A DNA stretch of 64,000 nucleotides. It comes from Neorhizobium huautlense (lineage in GTDB: Bacteria; Pseudomonadota; Alphaproteobacteria; Rhizobiales; Rhizobiaceae). Position 1 is the stretch's first letter, and the number at the start of each line of letters is the position of its first letter. The stretch is from NCBI RefSeq assembly GCF_030811685.1, contig NZ_JAUSRF010000004.1, positions 62,001 through 126,000 on the forward strand, read 5' to 3'. The translations under genes and the position numbers were made by a program. Under the pieces are notes generated by a model, which saw nothing but the letters and a program-made list of their open reading frames with translations, did not search any database and had not been told where the DNA came from. Positions 36,900 to 46,384 of the stretch are shown here, piece by piece.

Positions 36900-37111
36900 C
36901 TTTTCCGGCAACAGCTTAGAAAATCACACTGTCCCACGCTTCGATGGCTCGTGGGACACGGCGCGCGGCAGCGCCAGCGTTTGCCTCCCCTTTCAGATCC
37001 ATTGGATCATGGCGAATTGACAACCGCGCGCGCCATTTGGTTTGACGGGCCTTTTTAATGCGTTATCCTTGGCTTGGACCATTCACGATATTGCCGTGAT
37101 GCTTTCGGCGA

Positions 37112-38119
37112 ATGCTGTTGGTAATGTCCAAAGAACTGCAACTTTGCCGGCAGCAATTTCGAAACGGCGAAGGCCAACGATTGCCCGGGATTGTCATGCA
37201 AGCCATTTGCGCAGTGCCTGCCCAGAATGAGTACTCAAATCAGGCGCCTCGTGCCTATGAAGCCGATCAGCTTGTTGCGCTTGCGCATTTTCGCGACGGC
37301 CAACATCTGACCGCGACGGAATTGCTCGAGGCACACCGCCTTCTGCCGAAGCGGGTTCGTTATGTCGCCGATATCCAGCGTTTCATGCTCAGCCACGCAG
37401 CCATGGCACTGCATCTTGAACATACGCTCGATCCCGCCAACCCCGGCGTTACCGCCACCAATCTGCTGCGCTTCTTCGAAAACACGCCCGCCGCCAGCAA
37501 GAACACCGTTCTCGCTTTCCTGGTTGAGATGCGGCACTACAATTTTGTCGAACCGCTCGATGAGGGCGACCGTCGCAGCCGCGCCTTCCGCGCCACGACG
37601 GATACGGAGCAACTGATCCGCTTCTATTTCGACACCCATTCGCGCGGTCTCGATTGCATGGATGGCGGCAAGCGAGCGGCGTTGCTTGCTGCCCATCCGC
37701 GCCTGCTGCATCTTGCCCAGCCGCATTTTGCGCGCACGCTTCTGCACAATTCCAAATGGCGCAATCCGCCGGAAACCATTGCCGGCTTCACCAAGTCCGA
37801 CTCCGGCAGCAGCGTCATCCATGATCTGATCGCGCGCGTACCGCGGGGCGATCTCGGCTCGGAGCCGATCTGGATCGGCAATGTCTCCGCGACTGAAATC
37901 GCACGACATTACGTAGTCTCCACTACCCATGCCGTAAGGCTGTTTTCCCGCGCGAAGGCACAGGGACTGATCGGCTGGCAGGGCGCAACCAATCGCGGTG
38001 AGTGCTGGATTTCGCCTGTCCTCGTTCAGGATTATCACGACTGGCAGGCCGAAAAATTCGCAGCCATCTCCGCCGCCATACGGTTCGCCTGCGAAAAAGC
38101 CGGCATCACCTCCGCCTGA
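37112..38119 (+). CDS. Conserved protein with two winged-helix-like segments (putative regulator)
   Basis: 335 residues; ATG at 37124 is an equally good start. No family name is recognised. Two segments look like winged helices: about 110-155 (TATNLLRFFENTP, then TVLAFLVEMRHYNFVEPLD) and about 255-300 (VSATEIARHYVVSTTHAVRL and AKAQGLIGWQG), each followed by a strand-rich wing. The pattern S-x-x-E-I-A-R-x-Y-x-V-S-x-x-H-A-V-R-L resembles a DNA-recognition helix. It may be a MarR/PadR-like regulator of the DMT exporter 73 bp downstream; that is inference. Confidence 0.6.
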   Translation: MLLVMSKELQLCRQQFRNGEGQRLPGIVMQAICAVPAQNEYSNQAPRAYEADQLVALAHFRDGQHLTATELLEAHRLLPKRVRYVADIQRFMLSHAAMALHLEHTLDPANPGVTATNLLRFFENTPAASKNTVLAFLVEMRHYNFVEPLDEGDRRSRAFRATTDTEQLIRFYFDTHSRGLDCMDGGKRAALLAAHPRLLHLAQPHFARTLLHNSKWRNPPETIAGFTKSDSGSSVIHDLIARVPRGDLGSEPIWIGNVSATEIARHYVVSTTHAVRLFSRAKAQGLIGWQGATNRGECWISPVLVQDYHDWQAEKFAAISAAIRFACEKAGITSA

Positions 38120-38192
38120 TCACGCCTTTCGTGGCTTGCATGCCGCGATCGCCCGTGCTCCACAGAGGCGCAGGCCACGCGAAGGTAAACAC

Positions 38193-39113
38193 ATGACAGC
38201 CCTCACCGCCGAAAACCCCATGAAGGGCATGGCCCTGATGGCGAGCTGCATGCTTGTGCTGCCCATCATGGACGCAATCGCCAAATACATGGCGACCTTC
38301 GAAACGATGTCGCCCGGTCAGGTCACTTTCTATCGCTTCTTTTTCCAGCTTGTGGCGCTGCTGCCGCTGATGCTAATCGTCACGCGCGGACTGATCGTTG
38401 CCAAACGCCCCTGGATGAACCTCCTGCGTGGCGCCATCCACGGTGCGGCCAGCCTGATGTTCTTCACCGCGGTCAAATACATGCCGCTCGCCGATGTTTT
38501 CGCCATCTATTTCGTCGAACCGTTCATGCTGACGATGATGTCGGCAATCTTTCTCGGCGAACGCGTCGGCTGGCGTCGATGGGCAGCCATCATCGTCGGC
38601 TTCGGCGGCGCCATGATCGTCATCCAGCCCAGCTATGCGATATTTGGCTGGACCGCGCTTTTGCCAGTCGTCTGCGCCTTCCTTTATACGCTTTACCTGT
38701 TCATGAACCGCGCGCTTGGCGATGGCGACAGCCCGCTCGTCATGCAGACCATGGCCGGGCTCGGCGGCACCCTGTTTTGCGCGGCAACGCTGGGTATCGG
38801 CAGCGGCCTCGCCATCCCGGATTTCGAGATCAGCCTGCCAGGTTCGACGCTTGGCCTTTTTCTTCTCGTCATGCTGGGTGCCATTTCGGGCTATATCCAT
38901 CTCGTCGTCGTGCAGGCGTTCCGGCTTGCGTCGCTGTCTCTCCTGGCGCCCTTCCAGTATTTCGAGATCATCTCCGCCACGGTGCTGGGTTATGCGCTTT
39001 TCGGTGATTTCCCGACCGCCTCGAAATGGCTCGGCATCGCCATCATCGTTGCTTCCGGCTTGTTCATCATCTGGCGTGAACGTGTCAGGGTGGCACAGTC
39101 GACAACGGCCTGA
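38193..39113 (+). CDS. EamA/DMT-family exporter
   Basis: 306 residues from the ATG at 38193, ten predicted membrane helices in two EamA halves (for example FFTAVKYMPLADVFAIYFVEP at the end of the first, and FQYFEIISATVLGYALFGDFP in the second). DMT proteins export metabolites or amino acids; the substrate is unknown. It follows the winged-helix protein by 73 bp. Confidence 0.88.
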   Translation: MTALTAENPMKGMALMASCMLVLPIMDAIAKYMATFETMSPGQVTFYRFFFQLVALLPLMLIVTRGLIVAKRPWMNLLRGAIHGAASLMFFTAVKYMPLADVFAIYFVEPFMLTMMSAIFLGERVGWRRWAAIIVGFGGAMIVIQPSYAIFGWTALLPVVCAFLYTLYLFMNRALGDGDSPLVMQTMAGLGGTLFCAATLGIGSGLAIPDFEISLPGSTLGLFLLVMLGAISGYIHLVVVQAFRLASLSLLAPFQYFEIISATVLGYALFGDFPTASKWLGIAIIVASGLFIIWRERVRVAQSTTA

Positions 39114-39208
39114 AACATGACGATGATCTTTCGTTAACCGGTCTCGTTGTCGCGACCTCAACCTCTGGCGATTATGCTCCATTTCAGTTTCATGATGAAA
39201 CGGAGACA

Positions 39209-39925
39209 ATGATGGGCGATGATCGCTTTTCTTTCCCGGCATGTGTCATCGCCGGGAAACGCCGGCTTGATGTCGACGACCTCTTGATGCTGCGCAAACA
39301 TGCGTTTTCCGACGGTATTCGCACAGAGGACGACGCGCACCTGCTGCTGGCCATTCACCGCGCCTGCGCCTCGTCCTGCCCGCAATGGGATTGCTACGTG
39401 ATCGAAAGCATCGCCGCCTATGCCGTCAACCGACAGCATCCGCGTGGTTGGCTGGACGCCACCAATGCCGACTGGCTGATCGAAACGCTTTCCGTCGATA
39501 ACGTGGTGCTGAGCCCGCTGGAACTGGAAATCATTCTTCACGCGCTCGACATGGCCACATCGGCACCGGAGCACCTTTCTGCATTCGCACTGGATCAGAT
39601 GCGCTACGGCCTTGCCCCCAACAGTAGCAATGCCTACGCGCTCAGCCGGCCGAGCCGCAATCCGGGCATTGATCTCAATGATCTGCATTACCTCTGGCGC
39701 GTGCTGCGCAGCGCTTGCGAAAGCGGACGCCTTGTCCTTTCAACCATCGAACGCGACGTTCTGCAGGCAATCGATGCGATCGCCGAACCACGCCTTCATC
39801 ACACTGGCTGGAATACGCTCATCGCTTCGCTGCACCTACGCCCGACGAATCCGAAGAATGACCGTTCGGCATGGCTGCAGGTTCAGGATGAGACATTGCC
39901 CGAAAAATCACATCAGGCCGCATGA
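39209..39925 (+). CDS. Hypothetical helical protein, rhizobial type
   Basis: 238 residues, cytoplasmic, predicted mostly alpha-helical, starting MMGDDRFSFPACVIAGKRRL; two repeated segments end in L-x-A-I-x-A (LELEIILHALDMATSA and IERDVLQAIDAIAEP). GGAGACA precedes the ATG pair at 39209/39212. No domain or function is recognised. Confidence 0.6.
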   Translation: MMGDDRFSFPACVIAGKRRLDVDDLLMLRKHAFSDGIRTEDDAHLLLAIHRACASSCPQWDCYVIESIAAYAVNRQHPRGWLDATNADWLIETLSVDNVVLSPLELEIILHALDMATSAPEHLSAFALDQMRYGLAPNSSNAYALSRPSRNPGIDLNDLHYLWRVLRSACESGRLVLSTIERDVLQAIDAIAEPRLHHTGWNTLIASLHLRPTNPKNDRSAWLQVQDETLPEKSHQAA

Positions 39926-40048
39926 ACGGATTGCTAAATTTGCGATCCATCAAATGCAATCTTTCGCCTCAACCGGAGCGGAACAAACCTGTGCCATAGT
40001 GCATCAAACCCGAATTGAACCCGCGGCGCGCGGCTGGAAAGGCCTGCC

Positions 40049-41332
40049 TTGACGACGACCGTTTCCATCATCCTGCTTGTGTCGATCAATATCGGCCTCT
40101 TGTGGCTGATGATGGCGGCCCCGCTCGGTCATCGCACCATCACGCTTCGCCGCATCTTGGCGCACGATCCCGAAAGGCTACGACAGGCGATCCGCCCTCA
40201 AGGCGATCTCACCGACTGGAGCCCGGACATCACCGCCGTGCGTTACGGCCGGTCATCCGGTCTCGAAGACGGCCAGGTCGAAATGAGCATGCGTTATCCG
40301 GATCGCCGCGGCCAGCCGGTTCGCCGTCTCTATGACGTAACGGAAATGGCAACCGACGGCGCGGTCTATGCCAGCAGTTCGAAAATCATCGCCGACAGCA
40401 CGCTCGCCAACTCGTTCTGGCACAGTTTTCGCGATGAAAGACGGATCGAACCCGCAGATGGCGGCGCCGTAATCACCATCAGTCAGACAGACCATTACCG
40501 CGGCCTCGCCTTTTATCTGTTTCGTTTTTTCGCCATGCGGCGCGAAATGGCGGCGCTGGAAGGCTGGCTGGACACCGGCAAACGGCATGACCGCAGCCTG
40601 TTCACGCATCCGCTGACGCAGATCGGCCTCGCAGCCCTGTCCACGCTGATGCTGTGGCCCTTCTTCGGCCTCACCGAAAAGGGGCTGGCGATATCGATCA
40701 TGCTCACTCTGGTCATCATCCTGCATGAACTCGGGCATATTGCTGCCTATCGGGCCTTCGGGCACGAACGGGTGATGCTGATCTTTGTGCCGATGCTCGG
40801 CGGCATTGCCATTGGCGGACGCCCTTATCGCAGCCGGTTTGAAATCGCCACCTGCGCCTTGATGGGCGCCGGCATGTCGGCCTTTATCGTGCCTATCCTC
40901 GTTCTCGTTCACAACCTGTCCGCTCTCGACACGCGCATCCTGCCGGCCGCCGTGCATCTGCCATCGGCGGTCCTGCTGCTGATTCTCGGTGCCTTCAACC
41001 TGCTCAACCTTCTGCCGATGTCACGTTTCGACGGTGGCCAGGTGGTTCGGCAAGTATTTCCGGACAGGCGCATGCAGGTGCTTGCCAGTTTTGGCTTGAC
41101 GCTGGTCATCCTTCTTGTCTGTTATGAAATCGGCGTTCCGCCTACGGCCCTTGTCTCCGGCTTGGCGATCATCACGCTGATAAGCCTGATCGGTTTTCGA
41201 AAAAATGTGATGCGTGACGAACTGGAACAGATGCAGCCCGGAGAAAGACTGATGGCCGGCTCGGGTCTTTACGCTGCCGTTACTATTCATTCCTATGCTG
41301 TCATTAACGCTTGCCAAATTCTATTCCATTAA
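40049..41332 (+). CDS. Membrane M50 (site-2 protease-like) peptidase with an N-terminal SRPBCC-like domain
   Basis: 427 residues from a TTG with GGAAAGG before it. After one N-terminal helix, residues 45-180 look like an SRPBCC/START-fold ligand-binding domain (QGDLTDWSPDITAVRYG, LYDVTEMATDGAVYASSSKI, VITISQTDHYRGLAFY). Then five or six membrane helices carry H226-E-L-G-H, the zinc site of site-2 proteases, and LNLLPMSRFDGGQVV, the second zinc motif. It should cut membrane proteins within the bilayer. The lipid- or ligand-binding domain in front is unusual and could be a sensor. Same-strand neighbours do not suggest a substrate. Confidence 0.8.
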   Translation: MTTTVSIILLVSINIGLLWLMMAAPLGHRTITLRRILAHDPERLRQAIRPQGDLTDWSPDITAVRYGRSSGLEDGQVEMSMRYPDRRGQPVRRLYDVTEMATDGAVYASSSKIIADSTLANSFWHSFRDERRIEPADGGAVITISQTDHYRGLAFYLFRFFAMRREMAALEGWLDTGKRHDRSLFTHPLTQIGLAALSTLMLWPFFGLTEKGLAISIMLTLVIILHELGHIAAYRAFGHERVMLIFVPMLGGIAIGGRPYRSRFEIATCALMGAGMSAFIVPILVLVHNLSALDTRILPAAVHLPSAVLLLILGAFNLLNLLPMSRFDGGQVVRQVFPDRRMQVLASFGLTLVILLVCYEIGVPPTALVSGLAIITLISLIGFRKNVMRDELEQMQPGERLMAGSGLYAAVTIHSYAVINACQILFH

Positions 41333-41379
41333 TGTCTGGAATTGACGCACTTCAATTCTGAGCCTTTTAACTGGGTACC

Positions 41380-41994
41380 ATGAAAACAGATAATCCCGTA
41401 CTTCCACTCGGTTATTCCGACATGCCGCCCGGCACGATCGCCACCGTTGTCACCTGCCTGGAAATGCGCGAGCGCCCCCAGTTGCCGTTGAACTCGACCG
41501 ACGATGCGCTGACACTGCGCCATTGGCACCAGCCGGATCTCAACGAGTACCGCGAACTGTTCCGCAATATCGGGGCACAGTGGCTGTGGTCGGCCCGTTT
41601 GACGATGAGCGACGAAAAACTCGCATCCATCCTCAATGACCCGCGCGTTGCCATCTATATCCTCAAGGATGCCGGTCGGCGGATCGGCCTGCTGGAACTG
41701 GACTTCCGTCACGATAACGAGTGCGAACTCGCCTATTTCGGTCTGGTCGAGGATTCCGTCGGCAAGGGTGCCGGCCGTTTCCTGATGACCCATGCGATCG
41801 AAAAGGCATGGGCACGCCCGATCGACCGATTCTGGGTCCATACCTGTCATCTGGACTCCCCGGCCGCTCTGCCCTTCTACAAGCGCATGGGCTTCACGCC
41901 GTACAAGATCATGGTCGAAGTGCTCGACGATCCGCGTCGCAGCGGCGTCGTTCCCAACACCGCAGCGCCGCAGGTGCCGTTGATCGGCCTTTGA
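41380..41994 (+). CDS. GNAT-family acetyltransferase
   Basis: 204 residues. The acetyl-CoA site is VGKGAGRFLMTHAI (variant of R/Q-x-x-G-x-G/A), preceded by ECELAYFGLVEDS and followed by WVHTCHLDSPAALPFYKRMGF. The first 45 residues are an extension with no recognised fold. Substrate unknown. It lies 47 bp after the M50 gene and may be in the same transcript. Confidence 0.82.
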   Translation: MKTDNPVLPLGYSDMPPGTIATVVTCLEMRERPQLPLNSTDDALTLRHWHQPDLNEYRELFRNIGAQWLWSARLTMSDEKLASILNDPRVAIYILKDAGRRIGLLELDFRHDNECELAYFGLVEDSVGKGAGRFLMTHAIEKAWARPIDRFWVHTCHLDSPAALPFYKRMGFTPYKIMVEVLDDPRRSGVVPNTAAPQVPLIGL

Positions 41995-42027
41995 TACAAT
42001 CACTGAATTGCGACTTGTCATGCCTCT

Positions 42028-42045
42028 ATCCGGCTTGAGCCGGAT
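42028..42045 (+). terminator. Short hairpin between the GNAT gene and frmA
   Basis: ATCCGGC, TTGA, GCCGGAT: a perfect 7-bp stem 34 bp after the GNAT stop. Weak or no T tract. Confidence 0.4.
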
Positions 42046-42100
42046 GGTGTTCCTGTGCGAATGTCCGAACAGATTCTGACAGATAGCTAGGAGAAACAGA

Positions 42101-43228
42101 ATGGACGTACGCGCCGCAGTCGCCGTTCAGGCCGGCAAGCCGCTGGAAGTGATGACGGTTCAGCTGGAAGGCCCCAAGGCCGGCGAAGTGCTGATCGAGG
42201 TCAAGGCGACCGGTATCTGCCACACCGACGATTTCACGCTGTCCGGCGCCGATCCGGAAGGCCTGTTTCCGGCCATTCTCGGCCATGAGGGTGCGGGCGT
42301 CGTCGTCGATGTCGGCCCCGGCGTCACGTCCTTGAAAAAGGGGGATCACGTCATCCCGCTCTACACGCCGGAATGCCGCGAGTGTTATTCCTGCACCTCA
42401 CGAAAGACGAACCTCTGCACCTCCATCCGCTCGACGCAGGGACAGGGCGTGATGCCGGACGGGACGTCGCGCTTTTCCATCGGCAAGGACAAGATCCACC
42501 ATTACATGGGTTGCTCGACCTTCGCAAATTTCACCGTTCTGCCGGAAATCGCGCTCGCAAAGATCAATCCTGACGCGCCCTTCGACAAGGTTTGTTACAT
42601 CGGCTGCGGCGTCACCACCGGCATCGGTGCGGTCATCAACACGGCCAAGGTCGAGATCGGCTCGACGGCGATCGTCTTCGGCCTCGGCGGTATCGGTCTC
42701 AACGTGCTGCAGGGCCTGCGCCTTGCCGGCGCTGACATGATCATCGGCGTCGACATCAACAACGACCGCAAGGCCTGGGGCGAAAAGTTCGGCATGACGC
42801 ATTTTGTCAATCCGAAGGAAGTCGGCGACGATATCGTGCCCTACCTCGTCAACATGACGAAGCGCAACGGCGACCTGATCGGCGGCGCCGACTATACGTT
42901 CGATTGCACCGGCAATACCAAGGTCATGCGCCAGGCGCTGGAAAGTTCGCATCGCGGCTGGGGCAAGTCCGTGATCATCGGCGTTGCCGGCGCGGGCCAG
43001 GAAATCTCCACCCGTCCGTTCCAGCTGGTGACGGGCCGCAACTGGATGGGCACGGCCTTCGGCGGCGCACGCGGCCGCACCGATGTGCCGAAGATCGTCG
43101 ACTGGTACATGGAAGGCAAGATCCAGATCGATCCGATGATCACCCACACGATGCCGCTCGAGGACATCAACAAGGGTTTCGAGCTGATGCATTCAGGCGA
43201 GAGCATCCGCGGCGTGGTGGTCTATTGA
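42101..43228 (+). CDS. frmA: S-(hydroxymethyl)glutathione dehydrogenase (class III alcohol dehydrogenase)
   Basis: 375 residues. Catalytic zinc ligands lie in [13 protein letters not shown] and LGHEGAGVV; the structural zinc site has four cysteines in PECRECYSC, then SRKTNLC; NAD site is [13 protein letters not shown]. It oxidises S-hydroxymethylglutathione, formed from formaldehyde and glutathione, to S-formylglutathione, the substrate of FghA (gene at 45514). The AGGAG site precedes the ATG. The stop overlaps the start of the next gene. Confidence 0.95.
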   Translation: MDVRAAVAVQAGKPLEVMTVQLEGPKAGEVLIEVKATGICHTDDFTLSGADPEGLFPAILGHEGAGVVVDVGPGVTSLKKGDHVIPLYTPECRECYSCTSRKTNLCTSIRSTQGQGVMPDGTSRFSIGKDKIHHYMGCSTFANFTVLPEIALAKINPDAPFDKVCYIGCGVTTGIGAVINTAKVEIGSTAIVFGLGGIGLNVLQGLRLAGADMIIGVDINNDRKAWGEKFGMTHFVNPKEVGDDIVPYLVNMTKRNGDLIGGADYTFDCTGNTKVMRQALESSHRGWGKSVIIGVAGAGQEISTRPFQLVTGRNWMGTAFGGARGRTDVPKIVDWYMEGKIQIDPMITHTMPLEDINKGFELMHSGESIRGVVVY

Positions 43229-43710
43229 CCACCTCACCAACCTACACGCCCCCAACCTACACGACAGACGTGCGGAGACTGGAAGATTTCTCCGCCGTCG
43301 ATCTTTACGCCATGCTGAAAATGCGCGTGGACGTGTTTGTCGTCGAGCAGGAATGCGCCTATCCCGAACTCGACGGCAACGACCTCGACTGTCTGCACCT
43401 GCGCCTTTTCGAGGGCACGGACCTGCTGGCATGTGCCCGCCTCTGGCGCCCGTCGCCGGATGTCCTGCCGCGGATCGGCCGCGTTGCGGTCTCGCCCGAT
43501 CATCGTGGCAAGCGTTTGGGCGAAGCCCTGATGCGCGAAGCGGTCATCGAATGCGAAAAGGCCTATCCCGGGGAAGCGATCGAAATTTCGGCGCAGGCAC
43601 ATCTGCAGAAATTCTACGGCTCGCTCGGCTTCGAGCGAACTTCGGAAGAATATGTCGAGGATGGCATTCCGCATGTGGACATGGTGCGGCAGGCAACCGC
43701 GCCGACCTGA
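43225..43710 (+). CDS. elaA: ElaA-type GNAT acetyltransferase
   Basis: 161 residues from a TTG overlapping the frmA TGA (TTGA); a GTG at 43270 is the alternative and would drop a variable N-terminus. The ElaA pattern is close: [24 protein letters not shown] in two halves, [33 protein letters not shown] in parts, [16 protein letters not shown] and [18 protein letters not shown] enzyme of unknown substrate, probably translationally coupled to frmA. Confidence 0.85.
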   Translation: MTTSPTYTPPTYTTDVRRLEDFSAVDLYAMLKMRVDVFVVEQECAYPELDGNDLDCLHLRLFEGTDLLACARLWRPSPDVLPRIGRVAVSPDHRGKRLGEALMREAVIECEKAYPGEAIEISAQAHLQKFYGSLGFERTSEEYVEDGIPHVDMVRQATAPT

Positions 43711-43774
43711 CGAAGCCTTCTGGCTTCGTCGCCTCCGGCCTGATAAACTGGCGCCATCAGCATCGGAAACGACC

Positions 43775-44029
43775 ATGGCTCAATCCGCCGCAATCATACT
43801 GACGCAGCACCAGCAGGACATTGTCGAACGTCTCGTGAAAACAGGGCGATTCGACGGCGTCGAAGACGTTGTTTCGGCTGGCCTGAAGCTGCTCGAAAAA
43901 CGGGAGGTTCAGGCTGATAGTTTGATTGCGGAACTGGAATCAGAAATAGAACGCGGGCTAGCCAGCGGCGATCCGGCGCCGATGGAATCGGCAACGGACC
44001 TGTTGCTCGATTTTCGCAGCCGGAGATAG
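43775..44029 (+). CDS. parD: ParD-family antitoxin
   Basis: 84 residues from the ATG at 43775. N-terminal ribbon-helix-helix type sequence (AAIILTQHQQDIVERLVKTGRFDGVEDVVSAGLKLLEKRE in parts) is the ParD/CC2985-like pattern, with an acidic C-terminal helix (IAELESEIERGLASGD). It lies 6 bp before its toxin. This second parDE pair lies within the formaldehyde gene cluster. Confidence 0.82.
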   Translation: MAQSAAIILTQHQQDIVERLVKTGRFDGVEDVVSAGLKLLEKREVQADSLIAELESEIERGLASGDPAPMESATDLLLDFRSRR

Positions 44030-44035
44030 CCAGTC

Positions 44036-44335
44036 ATGGGCGTCATTATCCGTCGCCCGCAGTTTCGTCAGGACATTTTCGACATCTGGACCTTTATCGC
44101 GCGAGACAGCGAAACAGAAGCGGATCGTTTTGTTCTGGAGCTGGAAAAGCGCTATCGAACATTGTCCGAAAACCCCGCGATAGGTATTCGGCGTTTCCCC
44201 AAATACCCGGCAATACGAATGTTTCCGTTTCGTCGTTATCTGATCATCTATGAGCCGTTGGCGGACGGCACGGGCATCGAATTGGTTCGCCTGCTGCATG
44301 CCGCCAGAGACTACCATCGCTATTTCAACGAATGA
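44036..44335 (+). CDS. parE: ParE-family toxin
   Basis: 99 residues. ParE pattern: RRPQFRQDIFDIWTFIARDSETEADRFV in parts, YRTLSENPAIGIRRF, RMFPFRRYLIIYEPL and VRLLHAARDYHRYF. Probable gyrase-targeting toxin neutralised by the ParD next to it. Different from the first parDE pair in the window (about 30 % similar by eye only). Confidence 0.83.
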   Translation: MGVIIRRPQFRQDIFDIWTFIARDSETEADRFVLELEKRYRTLSENPAIGIRRFPKYPAIRMFPFRRYLIIYEPLADGTGIELVRLLHAARDYHRYFNE

Positions 44336-44339
44336 GCCC

Positions 44340-44792
44340 ATGCCGCAAATCTATGTCGACGCCGATGCCTGCCCGGTAAAACCGGAAATCCTGAAAGTGG
44401 CCGAACGCCATAATCTCGAAGTCACCTTTGTCGCCAATTCGGGCCTGCGCCCCTCGCGCGATCCCATGGTGAAAAACGTCATCGTCTCGGCCAGTTTCGA
44501 TGCTGCCGACGATTGGATCGCCGAGCATGCGGGCAAAAACGACATCGTCATCACCGCCGATGTGCCGCTCGCCGTTCGCTGCGTCGCCAACGGTTCTCTC
44601 GTCACCGGCCCCACCGGCCGCGTGTTCGACGAAGGCAATATCGGCATGGCCAGCGCCATGCGCGATCTCGGCCAACATCTGCGCGAGACCGGCGAGAGCA
44701 AGGGTTACAACGCCGCCTTCTCTCCGCGTGATCGCTCGAAATTTCTGGAAACGCTGGACAGGTTCTGCCGCCGCGCCAAATCTGGCGCTTGA
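44340..44792 (+). CDS. YaiI/YqxD-family (DUF188) protein
   Basis: 150 residues from the ATG at 44340. The PIN-like fold pattern is clear: IYVDADACPVKPEI, VTFVANSG, DIVITADVPLAVRCVANGSLVTGP in parts, RDLGQHLRETGE, FSPRDRSKFLETLDRF. DUF188 proteins are predicted nucleases without established role. It follows the parE stop by 4 bp. Confidence 0.88.
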   Translation: MPQIYVDADACPVKPEILKVAERHNLEVTFVANSGLRPSRDPMVKNVIVSASFDAADDWIAEHAGKNDIVITADVPLAVRCVANGSLVTGPTGRVFDEGNIGMASAMRDLGQHLRETGESKGYNAAFSPRDRSKFLETLDRFCRRAKSGA

Positions 44793-44816
44793 GGAAATTC
44801 ATCGGAGACGGGGTGA

Positions 44817-45488
44817 ATGTCGAATACTGCGGACAAAGCCCCATGGTGGCAATGGCGACGCCAGCGCCATGGCCCATTCTTCCTCGCCGCCATCGCCGCG
44901 ATCTTCTCCCTGCCCGCGCTGATCTGGCTCGTTCCCGATCTGGCGGCAGCGCTGTCTGCCATCACGTTTTTCGTCATCTATCTCGGCCTGATGGCTGAAC
45001 GCATTCCGCATCTCGATGCCGATCGTTTCGAGGCCAGCGGCCAGAATACCGACGAACCTGCGCCGATCATCCTCGCCGTCACGCTGATTGCCGCGATCGT
45101 CGCCCTCGTCACCCTGTTCGAGGCGCTGAACGACAAACTACCATCGGGCATCCTCGATGTCACCATCGGTTTCGCCGCCGTCATTCTCGGCTGGCTTTCG
45201 ATCCACACCATGTTCGCCATGCACTATGCACATCTTTACTGGCGGCCCGGCGACATGCGCGACGAAAAGCCGGTCGGAGGGCTGGATTTTCCCGGCACTG
45301 ACCGTCCCTCGGCTTATGATTTCCTGTATTTCTCCTACATCATCGGCATGACCGCGCAGACATCGGATGTCGAAATCACCGCCACCGATATGCGCAAAAT
45401 CAACCTCCTGCACTCGGTCGTGTCTTTCTTTTTCAACACCTTACTGGTAGCCGCTGCAGTCAACGCCGTCGTTTCTCTGGCAAGCTGA
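44817..45488 (+). CDS. DUF1345 membrane protein
   Basis: 223 residues with five or six membrane helices. The DUF1345 hallmark is SIHTMFAMHYAHLYW followed by DRPSAYDFLYFSYIIGMTAQTSDVEI in two parts and a last helix LLVAAAVNAVVSLA. Transporter-like in appearance, function unknown. It precedes fghA by 25 bp. Confidence 0.85.
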   Translation: MSNTADKAPWWQWRRQRHGPFFLAAIAAIFSLPALIWLVPDLAAALSAITFFVIYLGLMAERIPHLDADRFEASGQNTDEPAPIILAVTLIAAIVALVTLFEALNDKLPSGILDVTIGFAAVILGWLSIHTMFAMHYAHLYWRPGDMRDEKPVGGLDFPGTDRPSAYDFLYFSYIIGMTAQTSDVEITATDMRKINLLHSVVSFFFNTLLVAAAVNAVVSLAS

Positions 45489-45513
45489 CACCTCAAGATT
45501 AAGGAACCCGACG

Positions 45514-46347
45514 ATGAAGGTCCTCTCCCAGAACACTGCCTTTGGTGGCATGCAGGGCGTGTTCGCCCACGATTCGGAAGCACTGAAATGCGAAATGACC
45601 TTCGCCGTCTTCGTGCCGCCGCAGGCAATCACCGAGCCGCGCCCGGTTCTCTGGTATCTCTCCGGCCTCACCTGCACCCACGCAAACGTCATGGAAAAGG
45701 GCGAATATCGCCGTCTCGCCGCCGAACTCGGCCTGATCATCGTTTGCCCGGATACTAGCCCGCGCGGCAGTGATGTGGCCGACGAGGTCACCAACTGGCA
45801 GATGGGCAAGGGTGCCGGCTTTTATCTCGACGCCACCGAAAAGCCCTGGGCCGAACACTACCAGATGTATACCTACATCACCGAGGAACTGCCCAATTTC
45901 GCCAGCCAGCATTTTCGCATGGACATGACCCGCCAGGGCATTTTCGGCCACTCCATGGGCGGCCACGGCGCCATGACGATCGCCCTGAAAAACCCCGACC
46001 GTTTCAAGAGCTGCTCCGCTTTCGCGCCGATCGTCGAACCCTCGACGGCAGACTGGTCAGCCCCGGCGCTCGAAAAATATCTCGGGCCCGATCAAGCCAC
46101 ATGGCGTCAGTATGATGCCTGCGCACTCGTCAAGGACGGCGCCCGTTTCCCCGAATTCCTCATAGACCAGGGCACTGCCGACAGTTTCCTCGAAACCGGC
46201 CTGCGCCCAAAACTGTTCGAGGAAGCCATCAAGGGCACCGATATTGGTCTGACACTGCGCATGCACGAGCGTTACGACCATTCCTACTATTTCATCTCGA
46301 CCTTCATGGACGATCACCTGCGCTGGCATGCAGAACGCCTCGGCTGA
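45514..46347 (+). CDS. fghA: S-formylglutathione hydrolase
   Basis: 277 residues. Esterase D-family features: YLSGLTCTHANVMEKGEYRR, PDTSPRG, GKGAGFYLDATEKPWAEHYQMY in parts, nucleophile serine in FGHSMGGHGAM, and histidine in HERYDHSYYFI. It hydrolyses S-formylglutathione from the FrmA step to formate and glutathione. It lies 2.3 kb after frmA on the same strand, with six small genes between. Confidence 0.94.
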   Translation: MKVLSQNTAFGGMQGVFAHDSEALKCEMTFAVFVPPQAITEPRPVLWYLSGLTCTHANVMEKGEYRRLAAELGLIIVCPDTSPRGSDVADEVTNWQMGKGAGFYLDATEKPWAEHYQMYTYITEELPNFASQHFRMDMTRQGIFGHSMGGHGAMTIALKNPDRFKSCSAFAPIVEPSTADWSAPALEKYLGPDQATWRQYDACALVKDGARFPEFLIDQGTADSFLETGLRPKLFEEAIKGTDIGLTLRMHERYDHSYYFISTFMDDHLRWHAERLG

Positions 46348-46359
46348 TCACCAATCTCC

Positions 46360-46384
46360 GAAGCCGGCATATCGTGCCGGCTTC
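46360..46384. terminator. Bidirectional terminator between fghA and the F-box-like gene
   Basis: GAAGCCGGCA, loop TATCG, TGCCGGCTTC: a perfect 10-bp stem. Its right arm overlaps the stop codon of the convergent gene. Confidence 0.65.
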
